This document shows positions 50,398 through 59,745 of a stretch of 64,000 bases of DNA, one piece after another; within the stretch, counting starts at the first letter, position 1, and the number at the start of each line of letters is the position of its first letter. The position numbers were made by a program, and so were the translations under genes. The notes under the pieces were generated by a model that saw only the letters and a program-made list of their open reading frames with translations, did no database searches and was not told the origin of the DNA. This DNA is from Leifsonia sp. TF02-11 (GTDB taxonomy: Bacteria; Actinomycetota; Actinomycetes; Actinomycetales; Microbacteriaceae): contig NZ_JAGEKP010000010.1 of the NCBI RefSeq assembly GCF_017565305.1, positions 62,001-126,000 of the forward strand, in the 5' to 3' direction.

Positions 50398-51837
50398 ATG
50401 ACCGCATCCCCAGATCCTCGAACGACGACGTCGGCGCCGGCCGCGCGCGCCGACCCGCCCCACGCCGACGACCCACGGGCGCGGAGATTCCTGCGCAGGA
50501 TCGCCGTGCTGGCCACCTTCGGCGGCCTCCTGTTCGGCTACGACACCGGTGTGATCAGCGGCGCCCTCCCGTTCATGCAGTTCGACCAGCGCCCGCTCAC
50601 CCCTCTCGAAGAGGGGACCATCGTCTCCTCCCTGCTCTTCGGCGCCGCCCTCGGATCGTTCCTCGGCGGCCGCATCGCGGACCGGCGCGGCCGTCGCCGG
50701 CTCATCGCCGCCCTCGCCGTCATCTTCTTCGTCGCGGCGCTCGCCTGCGCGTTCGCACCGACGATCGGCGTGATGATCGCCGCCCGGTTCGCGCTCGGCC
50801 TCGCCGTAGGCGGCGCCTCCGTCGTCGTCCCGATGTACCTCGCAGAGCTCTCCCCCGCCGCGCGCCGTGGGCGCATCGTGACCCAGAACGAGCTCATGAT
50901 CGTCTCGGGCCAGCTGGCGGCGTTCGTCGTGAACGCCGTTCTCGCCGCGGTGATCCCCGAGCACGCGGCCGTGTGGCGCTGGATGCTGGTGGTCGCGTCG
51001 CTGCCCGCCGTCGTGCTGTTCTTCGGGATGCTCGTCGTGCCGGAGAGTCCGCGCTGGCTGATCCTGCACGGCCGTTTCGCCGAGGGTGTCGCCGTGCTGC
51101 GCCGCATCCGCGCGGAGGAGCAGGCCGAGCGGGAGGCCGCCGAGATCCGCAGCCACGACGAGCGCGCCGTGCGCACCCCGCTGCTGCGCGAGCTCGCGGT
51201 GCCGTGGATCCGACGCGTCTTCGTCATCGGGCTCGGCATCGCGATGGTGCAGCAGCTGACCGGGGTCAACTCGATCATGTACTACGGCGTGCAGATCCTG
51301 CAGCGCTCCGGATTCGACCAGCAGGGCGCGCTCATCGGGCAGATCGCCAACGGCGTGATCTCGGTGCTCGCGACGTTCGTCGGGATAGCCCTCCTCGGGC
51401 GGCTCGGCCGACGACCGCTGCTGATAATCGGGCTGATCGGCACGACCACCTCCCTTCTGCTGGTCGGCGGCGCCTCGGCGCTGCTCGCCGGCTCCCCCGC
51501 GCTGCCGTTCGTCGTCCTCTCGCTCACGGTGACGTTCCTGGCCTTCCAGCAGGGCGCCGTCTCCCCGGTGACCTGGCTGATGCTCGCCGAGATTTTCCCG
51601 GCCCGCATCCGCGGCGCGGCCTTCGGCCTGGCGGCCCTCGTGCTCTGGCTGACGAACTTCCTCGTCGGGTTCCTCTTCCCGCAGCTGGTGGACGGGCTCG
51701 GGATCTCGCCCACGTTCTTCCTCTTCGCCGTCGTCGGCGTCGGCGCTGTGGTCTTCGTCGCCCGCTGCCTGCCCGAGACGCGCGGCCGCAGCCTCGAAGG
51801 GCTCGAAGAGGAGTTGAAGGCACGCTTCACGCGCTGA
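50398..51837 (+). CDS. Sugar porter-family MFS transporter
   Basis: 479-aa symporter or facilitator of the sugar porter (SP) family. Hallmarks: TM1 'FGGLLFGYDTGVISGALPFM', loop motif 'GRIADRRGRRR', 'VPMYLAELSPAARRGRI', 'PESPRWL' at the start of the central loop, the QQLTGVN motif of TM7 in 'MVQQLTGVNSIMYYG', and 'LPETRGRSLE' after TM12. This combination is very specific. Likely substrate is a monosaccharide. ATG at 50398 follows GAAGGAGCG. Confidence 0.95.
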   Translation: MTASPDPRTTTSAPAARADPPHADDPRARRFLRRIAVLATFGGLLFGYDTGVISGALPFMQFDQRPLTPLEEGTIVSSLLFGAALGSFLGGRIADRRGRRRLIAALAVIFFVAALACAFAPTIGVMIAARFALGLAVGGASVVVPMYLAELSPAARRGRIVTQNELMIVSGQLAAFVVNAVLAAVIPEHAAVWRWMLVVASLPAVVLFFGMLVVPESPRWLILHGRFAEGVAVLRRIRAEEQAEREAAEIRSHDERAVRTPLLRELAVPWIRRVFVIGLGIAMVQQLTGVNSIMYYGVQILQRSGFDQQGALIGQIANGVISVLATFVGIALLGRLGRRPLLIIGLIGTTTSLLLVGGASALLAGSPALPFVVLSLTVTFLAFQQGAVSPVTWLMLAEIFPARIRGAAFGLAALVLWLTNFLVGFLFPQLVDGLGISPTFFLFAVVGVGAVVFVARCLPETRGRSLEGLEEELKARFTR

Positions 51838-51930
51838 TCCGCGGTACGGGGGCGGGCGGGACGGGACGATTTCCCGCCCCGCCCGCCGGCGTTCGCGGCC
51901 GGTGTCGGCGGCCCCTGCCACACTGAGGCC

Positions 51931-53364
51931 ATGGACACACTCGCCCTGCTCCTCGGACTCCTCGTGGGCCTCATCGTCGGCGCCGCGGCGGCGGGATTCG
52001 CCGTCGCGAAACTGCTGCGCGGCCGGCAGGCGGCAGCCGAGCCGGCCGAGAGTCCCGCGATCGTCGCAGCCCGCCACGAGAAGGAGCTGGTCGAGGTCCG
52101 CGCGGCTGAGGCCGCGGTCCAGTCGCAGCTTCGCGCCGAGCTCGCGTCGGCCGACACGCGCGTCGATGCACTGCAGGAGCAGTTGCGCGGCGTGCAGGAG
52201 CAGCTGCGCGAGACGGAGGAGCGGCACCGCGCCGAGGCGCTGGCCCAGAGCGAGCGCGAGCGCGCCGAAAGCAAGGTGCTGCAGGCACTCGCCCCGGTTC
52301 GGGAGAGCCTCACCGACATGCAGCGCAAGGTCGTCGAACTCGAGACGCAGCGCCACCAGCAGCACGGGCAGCTCGCTCAGCAGCTGCGCTCGGCCGCCGA
52401 GTCCGAGGAGCGGCTGCGCAGCACCGCCGAGGCGCTGGCGTCGGCGCTGCGCTCCAACAGCACTCGCGGCGTGTGGGGCGAGACCCAGCTCCGCAGCGTG
52501 GTGGAGGCCGCCGGCCTGCTCGAGCGGGTCGACTTCGACGTGCAGTCGAGCATCCACTCGGAGTCGGGGGCCGGCCGACCCGACATGATCATCCGGCTTC
52601 CCGGCGGCAAGAGTATCGCGCTCGACGCGAAGGTGCCGTTCAACGCCTACCTGGAGGCCAGCCAGATCCCGGCCACGGCGACCGGCACAGAGGGCGCGCA
52701 GCGCGAAGCGCTGCTGAAGCAGCACGTGAAGGCGGTCCGCGACCACATCACCACGCTGGGCAGCAAGGCGTACTGGACGGGATTGGAGTCGTCTCCCGAG
52801 CTGGTGATCGCGTTCATCCCGAGCGAGTCGCTGGTCTCGTCGGCGATGGAGGCCGACCCGTCGATCATGGAGTTCGCCTTCGGCAAGCGGGTCGCGCTCG
52901 CATCGCCGGTGACACTGTGGTCGGTGCTGAAGACGGTCGCGTTCAGCTGGCAGCAGGACGTGCTCACCCAGGACGCCAAGCAGCTCTTCGATCTCAGCCG
53001 CACCCTATACACACGGCTGGGCACGACCGCGGGGCACATCGAGAAGCTGGGACGATCGATCGAGCGAACGGTCAAGGACTACAACGGCTTCGTCGGCTCG
53101 TTCGAGCGCCAGGTGTTCCCCGCCGCCCGCAAGCTCGGCACGCTCGACGAGTCCAAGATCATCGGAACGCTCGACGGCATCGAGGAGTCCCCGCGCGAGC
53201 TCACGGCGTTCGAACTCGTGAACGAGCTCGAGGCGCAGGCCGAAGCGCGAACCCGGGTGGAGGTCGGCGGCGACGAGGCCCGCGACATGCACGGCATCGA
53301 CAAGCTCGCCCTCGAAGAGAAGCAGCGCGCCGACGCGCGCGACGCGGAGTCCGGCGCCGCCTGA
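51931..53364 (+). CDS. rmuC: DNA recombination protein RmuC
   Basis: 477 aa. An N-terminal membrane helix (about residues 5-25, 'LALLLGLLVGLIVGAAAAGF') is followed by a long coiled coil (about 40-175) and then the RmuC nuclease-like domain: 'STRGVWGETQLRSVVEAAGL', 'GRPDMIIRLPGGKSIALDAK' (PD-(D/E)XK-like acidic residues) and 'SPVTLWSVLKTVAFSWQQ'. RmuC limits inversions at repeats in E. coli; the exact reaction is unsettled. ATG at 51931 gives the anchored form. Confidence 0.95.
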   Translation: MDTLALLLGLLVGLIVGAAAAGFAVAKLLRGRQAAAEPAESPAIVAARHEKELVEVRAAEAAVQSQLRAELASADTRVDALQEQLRGVQEQLRETEERHRAEALAQSERERAESKVLQALAPVRESLTDMQRKVVELETQRHQQHGQLAQQLRSAAESEERLRSTAEALASALRSNSTRGVWGETQLRSVVEAAGLLERVDFDVQSSIHSESGAGRPDMIIRLPGGKSIALDAKVPFNAYLEASQIPATATGTEGAQREALLKQHVKAVRDHITTLGSKAYWTGLESSPELVIAFIPSESLVSSAMEADPSIMEFAFGKRVALASPVTLWSVLKTVAFSWQQDVLTQDAKQLFDLSRTLYTRLGTTAGHIEKLGRSIERTVKDYNGFVGSFERQVFPAARKLGTLDESKIIGTLDGIEESPRELTAFELVNELEAQAEARTRVEVGGDEARDMHGIDKLALEEKQRADARDAESGAA

Positions 53365-53374
53365 GCACGCCCAG

Positions 53375-53427
53375 ATCTGCGCCGAATGTTGCGATAGCGA
53401 CGCTCTATCGGCACATTCGGCGCAAAT
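53375..53427. terminator. Long hairpin between convergent rmuC and glpX
   Basis: Arms 53375-53397 and 53405-53427 pair at 20 of 23 positions around a 7-nt loop, with the core TGCGCCGAATGT and its complement. It starts 10 bp after rmuC and ends 26 bp before the glpX stop, a suitable bidirectional terminator. Confidence 0.7.
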
Positions 53428-53453
53428 CGCCGGCGCTCACGGTTCGCCGGCGG

Positions 53454-54455
53454 TCACAGTTCGTCGGGCGACAGCCACTTCTCGGCGAGGTGGTCGGCGG
53501 AGACACGGCGGATGGTGCCCGACTTGGAGCGCAGCACGATCGACTCGGTGCGGATGATCGGGCCCTTGCGGCGCACGCCCTCCACGAGGCCGCCGTCGGT
53601 GACGCCGGTCGCGACGAAGAAGGTGTTGTCGCCCTTGACCAGGTCGTCGGCGCCGTAGACGCGGTCCATCTCGAGGCCGGCCGCGATCCCCGCCGCGCGC
53701 TCCGCGTCGTCCTTCGGCGCCAGTCGACCCTGCATGAACCCGCCGATCGCCTTGATGGCGCAGGCCGTGGTGATGCCCTCCGGGCTGCCGCCGATGCCGA
53801 CGCACAGGTCGATGCGCGACTCGTAGCGCGCCGCATTGATGCCGCCCGCCACATCGCCGTCGAGCATCAGGCGGGTGCCGGCGCCTGCCGCGCGGATCTC
53901 CTCGATCAGACCCTCGTGCCGCGGCCGGTCCAGCACGGCGACGCGGATCTCGCCGACCGGCTTCCCCTTCGCCTTCGCCAGCTCCCGGATGTTGTCGCCG
54001 ATCGGCTGCGACAGGTCGACCACCCCGCGACCCTCCGGCCCGGTGACGATCTTGTCCATGTAGAAGACGCTGGAGGCGTCGAGCATCGTGCCTCGGTCCG
54101 ACACCGCGATGACCGAGAGAGCGTTCTGGCGCCCGGCGGCGGTGAGGGAGGTGCCGTCGATCGGGTCGACGGCGATGTCGCACGCCGGTCCGCGGCCGTT
54201 GCCGACGTGCTCGCCGTTGAAGAGCATCGGGGCGTTGTCCTTCTCGCCCTCGCCGATCACGATCAGACCGTCGAAGTTCACCGTTCCCAGGAACTTGCGC
54301 ATCGCGTCCACCGCCGCACCGTCGGCCGCGTTCTTGTCGCCGCGCCCGATCCAGGGCGTCGCCCGGATGGCGGCGGCCTCCGTCGCCCTCACCAGCTCCA
54401 TGGCCAGGTTCCGATCGGGGTGCAGGAAGAGGGTTGCGGTGTCGGTGCTGGTCAT
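53454..54455 (-). CDS. glpX: Class II fructose-1,6-bisphosphatase
   Basis: 333-aa gluconeogenic phosphatase, Li+/Mg2+-dependent. The GlpX family is set by 'AAIRATPWIGRGDKNAADGA', 'FDGLIVIGEGEKDNAPMLF', 'CDIAVDPIDGTSLTAAGRQN' and 'LVKGDNTFFVATGVTDGGLV', with the catalytic acidic residues of the DPIDGT motif intact. ATG at 54455 has GGGAGGACC upstream. It is divergent from the aldolase gene (200-bp gap), pairing two steps of fructose bisphosphate metabolism. Confidence 0.96.
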   Translation of the reverse strand: MTSTDTATLFLHPDRNLAMELVRATEAAAIRATPWIGRGDKNAADGAAVDAMRKFLGTVNFDGLIVIGEGEKDNAPMLFNGEHVGNGRGPACDIAVDPIDGTSLTAAGRQNALSVIAVSDRGTMLDASSVFYMDKIVTGPEGRGVVDLSQPIGDNIRELAKAKGKPVGEIRVAVLDRPRHEGLIEEIRAAGAGTRLMLDGDVAGGINAARYESRIDLCVGIGGSPEGITTACAIKAIGGFMQGRLAPKDDAERAAGIAAGLEMDRVYGADDLVKGDNTFFVATGVTDGGLVEGVRRKGPIIRTESIVLRSKSGTIRRVSADHLAEKWLSPDEL

Positions 54456-54612
54456 GATGGGTCCTCCCGGACGAATCGAGGTGGACGCCGCCGAAACCGA
54501 ACGACGGCGTCAGCCGCCGGACGACGGCGATGCCAGTGTATCCACGCGCGGTCACCGCGTGCCCCCACCCGGGTGAACGTTCATCGACAGCAGGCCGCGC
54601 GTGCCGCCTCGG

Positions 54613-54618
54613 TATGAT
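54613..54618 (+). promoter_or_regulatory. Probable -10 box of the aldolase gene
   Basis: TATGAT lies 38 bp before the aldolase ATG in an otherwise GC-rich stretch. No convincing -35 was found at 16-18 bp upstream. The 54456-54655 gap otherwise shows nothing notable. Confidence 0.35.
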
Positions 54619-54655
54619 GAGACCCGTTCGACACACCGATCCTCAAGGAGCCGCA

Positions 54656-55684
<1,029 letters not shown>

Positions 55685-55701
55685 TCCAGAAGGCAGGGGG
55701 G

Positions 55702-56406
55702 ATGAGCGAGCACGAGCCGGAGAAGCGGCCGGACGAACGTCCGCGCCCCAAATACGGCGAGCTCGCTCCTCCCGGCTGGGTGTGGCGCCCGCCGCAGGAC
55801 GCCGACCGCTTGGACACCACGCACCACAGTCCGGCGGCCTCGGAGGTCGAGCAGCACCCGCCCGCGCCTCCGCAGCCTCCTGCGGGGCCGGGACACGACG
55901 GTCACGGGCCGTACCGTCCCGGCCCGCAGCTGCGGGCCGACGCTCCACGCTGGAACGTCACCTTCACCGTTCTGCTGCTGGTCATCGGGTTCTTCGGCAT
56001 GTCGTACTCGATCATCACCTTGCAGGGGGTGCCCGCCGGAATGGCGGTGCTGCACTCGACGCAGAATCTCGGCGCGTACGTGCAGGACCCCTCGGTCGCG
56101 CCCCTGATCACCGGGGGCTCCATCGCGATGGCGGGCTTCTGGGCGATCTCGGCCGGTCTGTCTGTCTGGCTCCTGGTGCAGAAGCGGATGGCGTTCTACG
56201 TCCCGCTGATCGCGGGCGTCCTCGCGCTGGTCACGCTCTTCGTGATCCTCGGGATCATCTTCTCGACCGACCCCGTACTGCTCGACTTCTACAGTGGGAT
56301 CTCGCCGACCCCGGCGCCGAGCTCGCCGCTTCCGACGAGCCCGACGCCGACACCAACACCGACGCCGACACCCACCACGACGGCAGGGGTATCGGCGTCC
56401 GCCTGA
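55702..56406 (+). CDS. Hypothetical membrane protein
   Basis: 234 aa. A hydrophilic Pro/His-rich N-terminus (about 1-85) precedes four hydrophobic helices: 'FTVLLLVIGFFGMSYSIITL', 'LITGGSIAMAGFWAISAGLS', 'VWLLVQKR' border, then 'YVPLIAGVLALVTLFVILGI'. It ends in a Pro/Thr tail of alternating PT repeats (about 195-230). The segment 'PPGWVWRPPQ' resembles the N-terminus of DUF6264-type actinobacterial proteins. ATG at 55702 follows AGGGGGG. Convergent with the NmrA-like gene (4-bp gap). Confidence 0.65.
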   Translation: MSEHEPEKRPDERPRPKYGELAPPGWVWRPPQDADRLDTTHHSPAASEVEQHPPAPPQPPAGPGHDGHGPYRPGPQLRADAPRWNVTFTVLLLVIGFFGMSYSIITLQGVPAGMAVLHSTQNLGAYVQDPSVAPLITGGSIAMAGFWAISAGLSVWLLVQKRMAFYVPLIAGVLALVTLFVILGIIFSTDPVLLDFYSGISPTPAPSSPLPTSPTPTPTPTPTPTTTAGVSASA

Positions 56407-56410
56407 ACGA

Positions 56411-57283
56411 TCAGGCTGCGGCGCCCGTGCCCCGCGCCTCCGCCAGGCCGATGGCCAGCGGCGTGGTAGGCCGGCCGATGAGCTCGCTCAGCGTTCCGGT
56501 CACCTCGGCCAGCGCGCCGTCGCGGATGTTGCCGTCGAGGGCGACGACGAAGCCGGCCGTCCCCTCGTCGAGGCCCGCATCGCGCAGGGCCGCCGTGTGC
56601 TCGTCCGGCGTCACCGACCGGTAGACGACAGGGCGGCCGAGCAGCTCGCCGACCGTCGCAGCGAGGTCGTCGAACGTCCAGGCGACGTCGCCGCCCAGCT
56701 CGTAGACCGCTCCCTCGTGCCCGTCCGTGATGAGCACGACGGCCGCCGCCTCCGCGTAGTCCTTGCGGGAGGCGGACGCCACCCGACCGGCGGCGGCGCT
56801 TCCGACGAGCTCCCCCGTCGCCGCAGCGGTGTCGACCTGGCCGACGTAGTTCTCGGTGTACCAGTTGTTGCGCAGCACCGTCACCGGGAGGCCGGAGGCC
56901 GCCAGGAGCTGCTCGGTCTCGGCGTGCTCGGGGGCGAGGATGAGGTCGGTGTCGGTCGCGCGCGGAGCACTCGTGTAGACGATCCGGCCGACGTTCGCGC
57001 GCGCGGCCGCCTCGATGGCGTTGCGGTGCTGCGGGATGCGCTGGCCGACCTCCGACCCGGACACCAGGAGAAGGGCGTCGGCGCCGGCGAAGGCGGCGTC
57101 GAGGGTCTCCGGCTTCTCGAAGTCGATGACGGCCGTCTGCACGCCGAGGGCGGCGAGGGGGGCCAGGCGCTCGGCGCTGCGCCCGGCGGCGCGGATCTGG
57201 GCAGCGGGGACGCCGCGCTCGAGCAGCGCATCGACAGTGAGTCGGCCGAGGTGTCCGGTTGCTCCGGTTACGACGATGGTCAT
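56411..57283 (-). CDS. NmrA/QorB-like NAD(P)H-binding oxidoreductase
   Basis: 290-aa atypical short-chain dehydrogenase. 'MTIVVTGATGHLGRLTVDAL' is the Rossmann GxxGxxG motif, followed by 'LRNNWYTENYVGQV' and 'GHEGAVYELGGDVAWTFDDL', the QorB (quinone oxidoreductase 2) group. Such enzymes reduce quinones with NADPH. The ATG at 57283 follows AAAGGAA 9 nt upstream. It is transcribed divergently from the HxlR-PP2C fusion, matching the known qorB-qorR arrangement in Actinobacteria, where an HxlR regulator controls the quinone reductase. Confidence 0.85.
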   Translation of the reverse strand: MTIVVTGATGHLGRLTVDALLERGVPAAQIRAAGRSAERLAPLAALGVQTAVIDFEKPETLDAAFAGADALLLVSGSEVGQRIPQHRNAIEAAARANVGRIVYTSAPRATDTDLILAPEHAETEQLLAASGLPVTVLRNNWYTENYVGQVDTAAATGELVGSAAAGRVASASRKDYAEAAAVVLITDGHEGAVYELGGDVAWTFDDLAATVGELLGRPVVYRSVTPDEHTAALRDAGLDEGTAGFVVALDGNIRDGALAEVTGTLSELIGRPTTPLAIGLAEARGTGAAA

Positions 57284-57337
57284 GGGGGTGGTTCCTTTCG
57301 TTCGGGGTCGTCCTTCGCAACCGCTGGGAAGGCGCGA

Positions 57338-57373
57338 TACTTCCCTGTCGGAGGTACCCACTTTTCGGTAAGT
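57338..57373. promoter_or_regulatory. Candidate HxlR operators in the divergent gap
   Basis: TACTTCC-CTGTC-GGAGGTA (57338-57356), 7-bp arms with one mismatch, and ACTT-N6-AAGT (57360-57373). Both lie between the NmrA-like gene and the HxlR-PP2C gene. TAAGTT at 57369-57374 is a possible -10 box that would place transcription start on the GTG at 57381, so the fusion mRNA may be leaderless. Confidence 0.45.
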
Positions 57374-57380
57374 TACTGAC

Positions 57381-58574
57381 GTGGACACCAGATTTCCGTC
57401 GTTCGAGGCCCTCGGCTTCACGGACGGCGTGCTCCCGTCGGAGTGCCCGTCCCGCATCGTGCTGAACCATGTCACGAGCACCTGGGGCGTGCTCGTGCTC
57501 GTCGCCCTCGCCCGCAGCGACCTCCGCTGGGGCGAACTGCGGCGCACCGTGCAGGGCATCAGCGAGAAGATGCTCGCGCAGACGCTGCGGACCCTCGAGA
57601 AGGACGGCTTCGTCCTGCGCACCGCGCAGCCCACCGTGCCGCCGCGCGTCGACTACAGCCTGACCGGCCGCGGCAGGGAGGTCACCGCCCATCTGCTCCC
57701 ACTCATGCAGTGGATCGCGGGCAACGCCGACGACATCCTCACGGGCGTCCCACCCGCGCCTCCCGCTCCCCTCGGCTTCGCGACCGGCCAGGCCTCGATC
57801 AGCGGCGACTACCGTGACGGCAACGAAGACTCCTTGTACGCGTCGTCCTGGTCGGCGTTCGTCGCCGACGGTGTCGGAGGCCATGCAGCGGGCGAGGTGG
57901 CGTCGGCCACCGTCGCCATCCGGCTGGCGTCGATGCTGGATGCGACCGAGGGCCGCCTCCCCGGCGAGGAGCGTCTCCGGGAGCTCGTCGCCATCGCCAA
58001 CGCCGACCTCGCGCTGCGGGTGCGGATGGACCCCGCGCTGGCGGGGATGGCGACCACGCTCGTCGGTCTGTTCTCCGGCGGGGAGGATGTGCTCGTGGCC
58101 CACACCGGCGACTCCCGCGCCTACCGGCTCCGGGACGGCGACCTGTCGCAGGTCACGGAGGACGACTCGCTGGTGCGCGAGCTGCTGGCCTCCGGCGCGA
58201 TCGCCGAGGCGGAGGTCGCGGACCATCCGCTGCGTTCGGTCGTGACCCACGTGCTGGGCGGCGACCCCGAGGATGCCGCCGCGCTGCACGTGTCGGCGGA
58301 ACCGCTGCGACGCGGCGACCGCTGGTTACTGGCGAGCGACGGCCTCACCGACTACGTTCCCGTCGCGGAGGTCGCAGAGACGCTGGACGCGGCGGCCACC
58401 CCGCAGGATGCCGCTGACGCCCTCGTCGCGCTGGCGTTGCGCTACCGCGCCCGCGACAATGTCTCGGTGGTGGTCGCCGATGTGGTCGAGCTCAGCGAGC
58501 CCCCGGCGTACCACCCGGCGTTCGGCGGCTCGGCCGCCGCGGATCCGGCGTCGTCCCGCGCCCTGGAGGTCTGA
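57381..58574 (+). CDS. Fusion of an HxlR-type redox regulator to a PP2C protein phosphatase
   Basis: 397-aa single protein with two complete domains. Residues about 18-115 are an HxlR winged helix: Cys22 ('SECPSRIV') at the redox-Cys position of QorR/HypR proteins, 'SDLRWGELRRTVQGISEKML' and 'RVDYSLTGRGREV'. Residues 116-135 are a Pro linker (PPAPPAP). Residues about 136-370 are PP2C: 'NED' at 148-150, metal Asp163 in 'FVADGVGGHAAGEVAS', 'THVLGGD', Asp320 in 'LLASDGLTD' and Asp359 in 'RARDNVSVV'. All metal ligands are present, so an active Ser/Thr phosphatase is expected. The reading frame is uninterrupted and contains one TTA codon (316). No start other than GTG at 57381 keeps the HxlR domain whole. 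Confidence 0.88.
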   Translation: MDTRFPSFEALGFTDGVLPSECPSRIVLNHVTSTWGVLVLVALARSDLRWGELRRTVQGISEKMLAQTLRTLEKDGFVLRTAQPTVPPRVDYSLTGRGREVTAHLLPLMQWIAGNADDILTGVPPAPPAPLGFATGQASISGDYRDGNEDSLYASSWSAFVADGVGGHAAGEVASATVAIRLASMLDATEGRLPGEERLRELVAIANADLALRVRMDPALAGMATTLVGLFSGGEDVLVAHTGDSRAYRLRDGDLSQVTEDDSLVRELLASGAIAEAEVADHPLRSVVTHVLGGDPEDAAALHVSAEPLRRGDRWLLASDGLTDYVPVAEVAETLDAAATPQDAADALVALALRYRARDNVSVVVADVVELSEPPAYHPAFGGSAAADPASSRALEV

Positions 58575-58637
58575 GGCGGGCGGGAGCGCGGCCGGAGCGC
58601 GACGCGTCGCGAGGAGGGGACGGACGGCTCGGGCGGG

Positions 58638-59711
58638 TCAGTGCCCCCGACCGCCGAGCGCCCGCGCATCCTGCCGGCCGGTGATGTCCTTGCGGAGCTC
58701 CTTGGGCAGCGAGAACATCAGGTCCTCCTCGGCCGTCTTGACCTCCTGCACCTCGGTGTAGCCGGCGCCGGAGAGATCGGCGAGGACCTCCTGCACCAGC
58801 ACTTCCGGCACGGACGCGCCGCTGGTCACCCCGACGGTCGCGACGCCCTCGAGCCACTCCTGGCGGATCTCGCTCGCGTAGTCGACACGGTAGGCCGCCC
58901 TGGCGCCGTACTCGAGCGCGACCTCCACGAGGCGCACCGAGTTGGACGAGTTCGCGGAGCCGACCACGATCACGAGGTCGGCGTCTTCCGCGACCTTCTT
59001 GATCGCGACCTGACGGTTCTGCGTCGCGTAGCAGATGTCGTCGCTCGGCGGGTCCTGGAGGTTGGGGAACCGCTCGCGGAGCCGGCGCACGGTCTCCATG
59101 GTCTCGTCGACCGACAGCGTCGTCTGCGACAGCCAGACCACCTTGTCCGGGTCTTTCACCTCGATGCGGTCGACGTCGTCGGGTCCGTTCACGAGCGTGA
59201 CGTGGTCGGGCGCCTCCCCCGCGGTGCCTTCGACCTCCTCGTGGCCCTCGTGACCGATGAGGAGGATCTCGTAGTCGTCGCGGGCGAAGCGCACGGCCTC
59301 GCGGTGCACCTTGGTGACCAGGGGGCAGGTGGCGTCGATCGCGAGGAGGCCGCGGTCTGCCGCGGCGTTGACGACGGCGGGCGACACCCCGTGCGCGGAG
59401 AACACGACGTGCGCGCCGGTGGGCACCTCGTCGACCTCGTCGACGAAGATCGCGCCCTGCTGCTCGAGCTCGGAGACGACGTGCACGTTGTGCACGATCT
59501 GCTTGCGCACGTAGACGGGCGCGCCGTAGTGCTCGAGCGCCTTCTCGACGGCCACGACGGCGCGGTCGACGCCGGCGCAGTACCCGCGCGGGGCGGCCAG
59601 CAGCACGCGCTTGTGTCCCTGGACCGGGATATCCTGAAGCCGCCCGCGCGCACCGGTGTCCCGCTTGACGGGGATCCGGGGCATGGGGAGGCTGATGGTC
59701 GCGTCGCTCAC
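58638..59711 (-). CDS. ispH: 4-hydroxy-3-methylbut-2-enyl diphosphate reductase
   Basis: 357-aa Fe-S enzyme, last step of the MEP isoprenoid pathway, making IPP and DMAPP. The three cluster Cys are in '[14 protein letters not shown]' (Cys45), '[17 protein letters not shown]' and '[11 protein letters not shown]'. Catalytic Glu region 'HEEVEG' present. The start GTG at 59711 gives the expected N-terminus; an ATG at 59684 would shorten it by 9 residues. It is divergent from xseA with only a 34-bp gap. Confidence 0.96.
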   Translation of the reverse strand: MSDATISLPMPRIPVKRDTGARGRLQDIPVQGHKRVLLAAPRGYCAGVDRAVVAVEKALEHYGAPVYVRKQIVHNVHVVSELEQQGAIFVDEVDEVPTGAHVVFSAHGVSPAVVNAAADRGLLAIDATCPLVTKVHREAVRFARDDYEILLIGHEGHEEVEGTAGEAPDHVTLVNGPDDVDRIEVKDPDKVVWLSQTTLSVDETMETVRRLRERFPNLQDPPSDDICYATQNRQVAIKKVAEDADLVIVVGSANSSNSVRLVEVALEYGARAAYRVDYASEIRQEWLEGVATVGVTSGASVPEVLVQEVLADLSGAGYTEVQEVKTAEEDLMFSLPKELRKDITGRQDARALGGRGH

Positions 59712-59745
59712 TCCTCGATCGTACGCGGAGCGCGCTGAAGAACGA

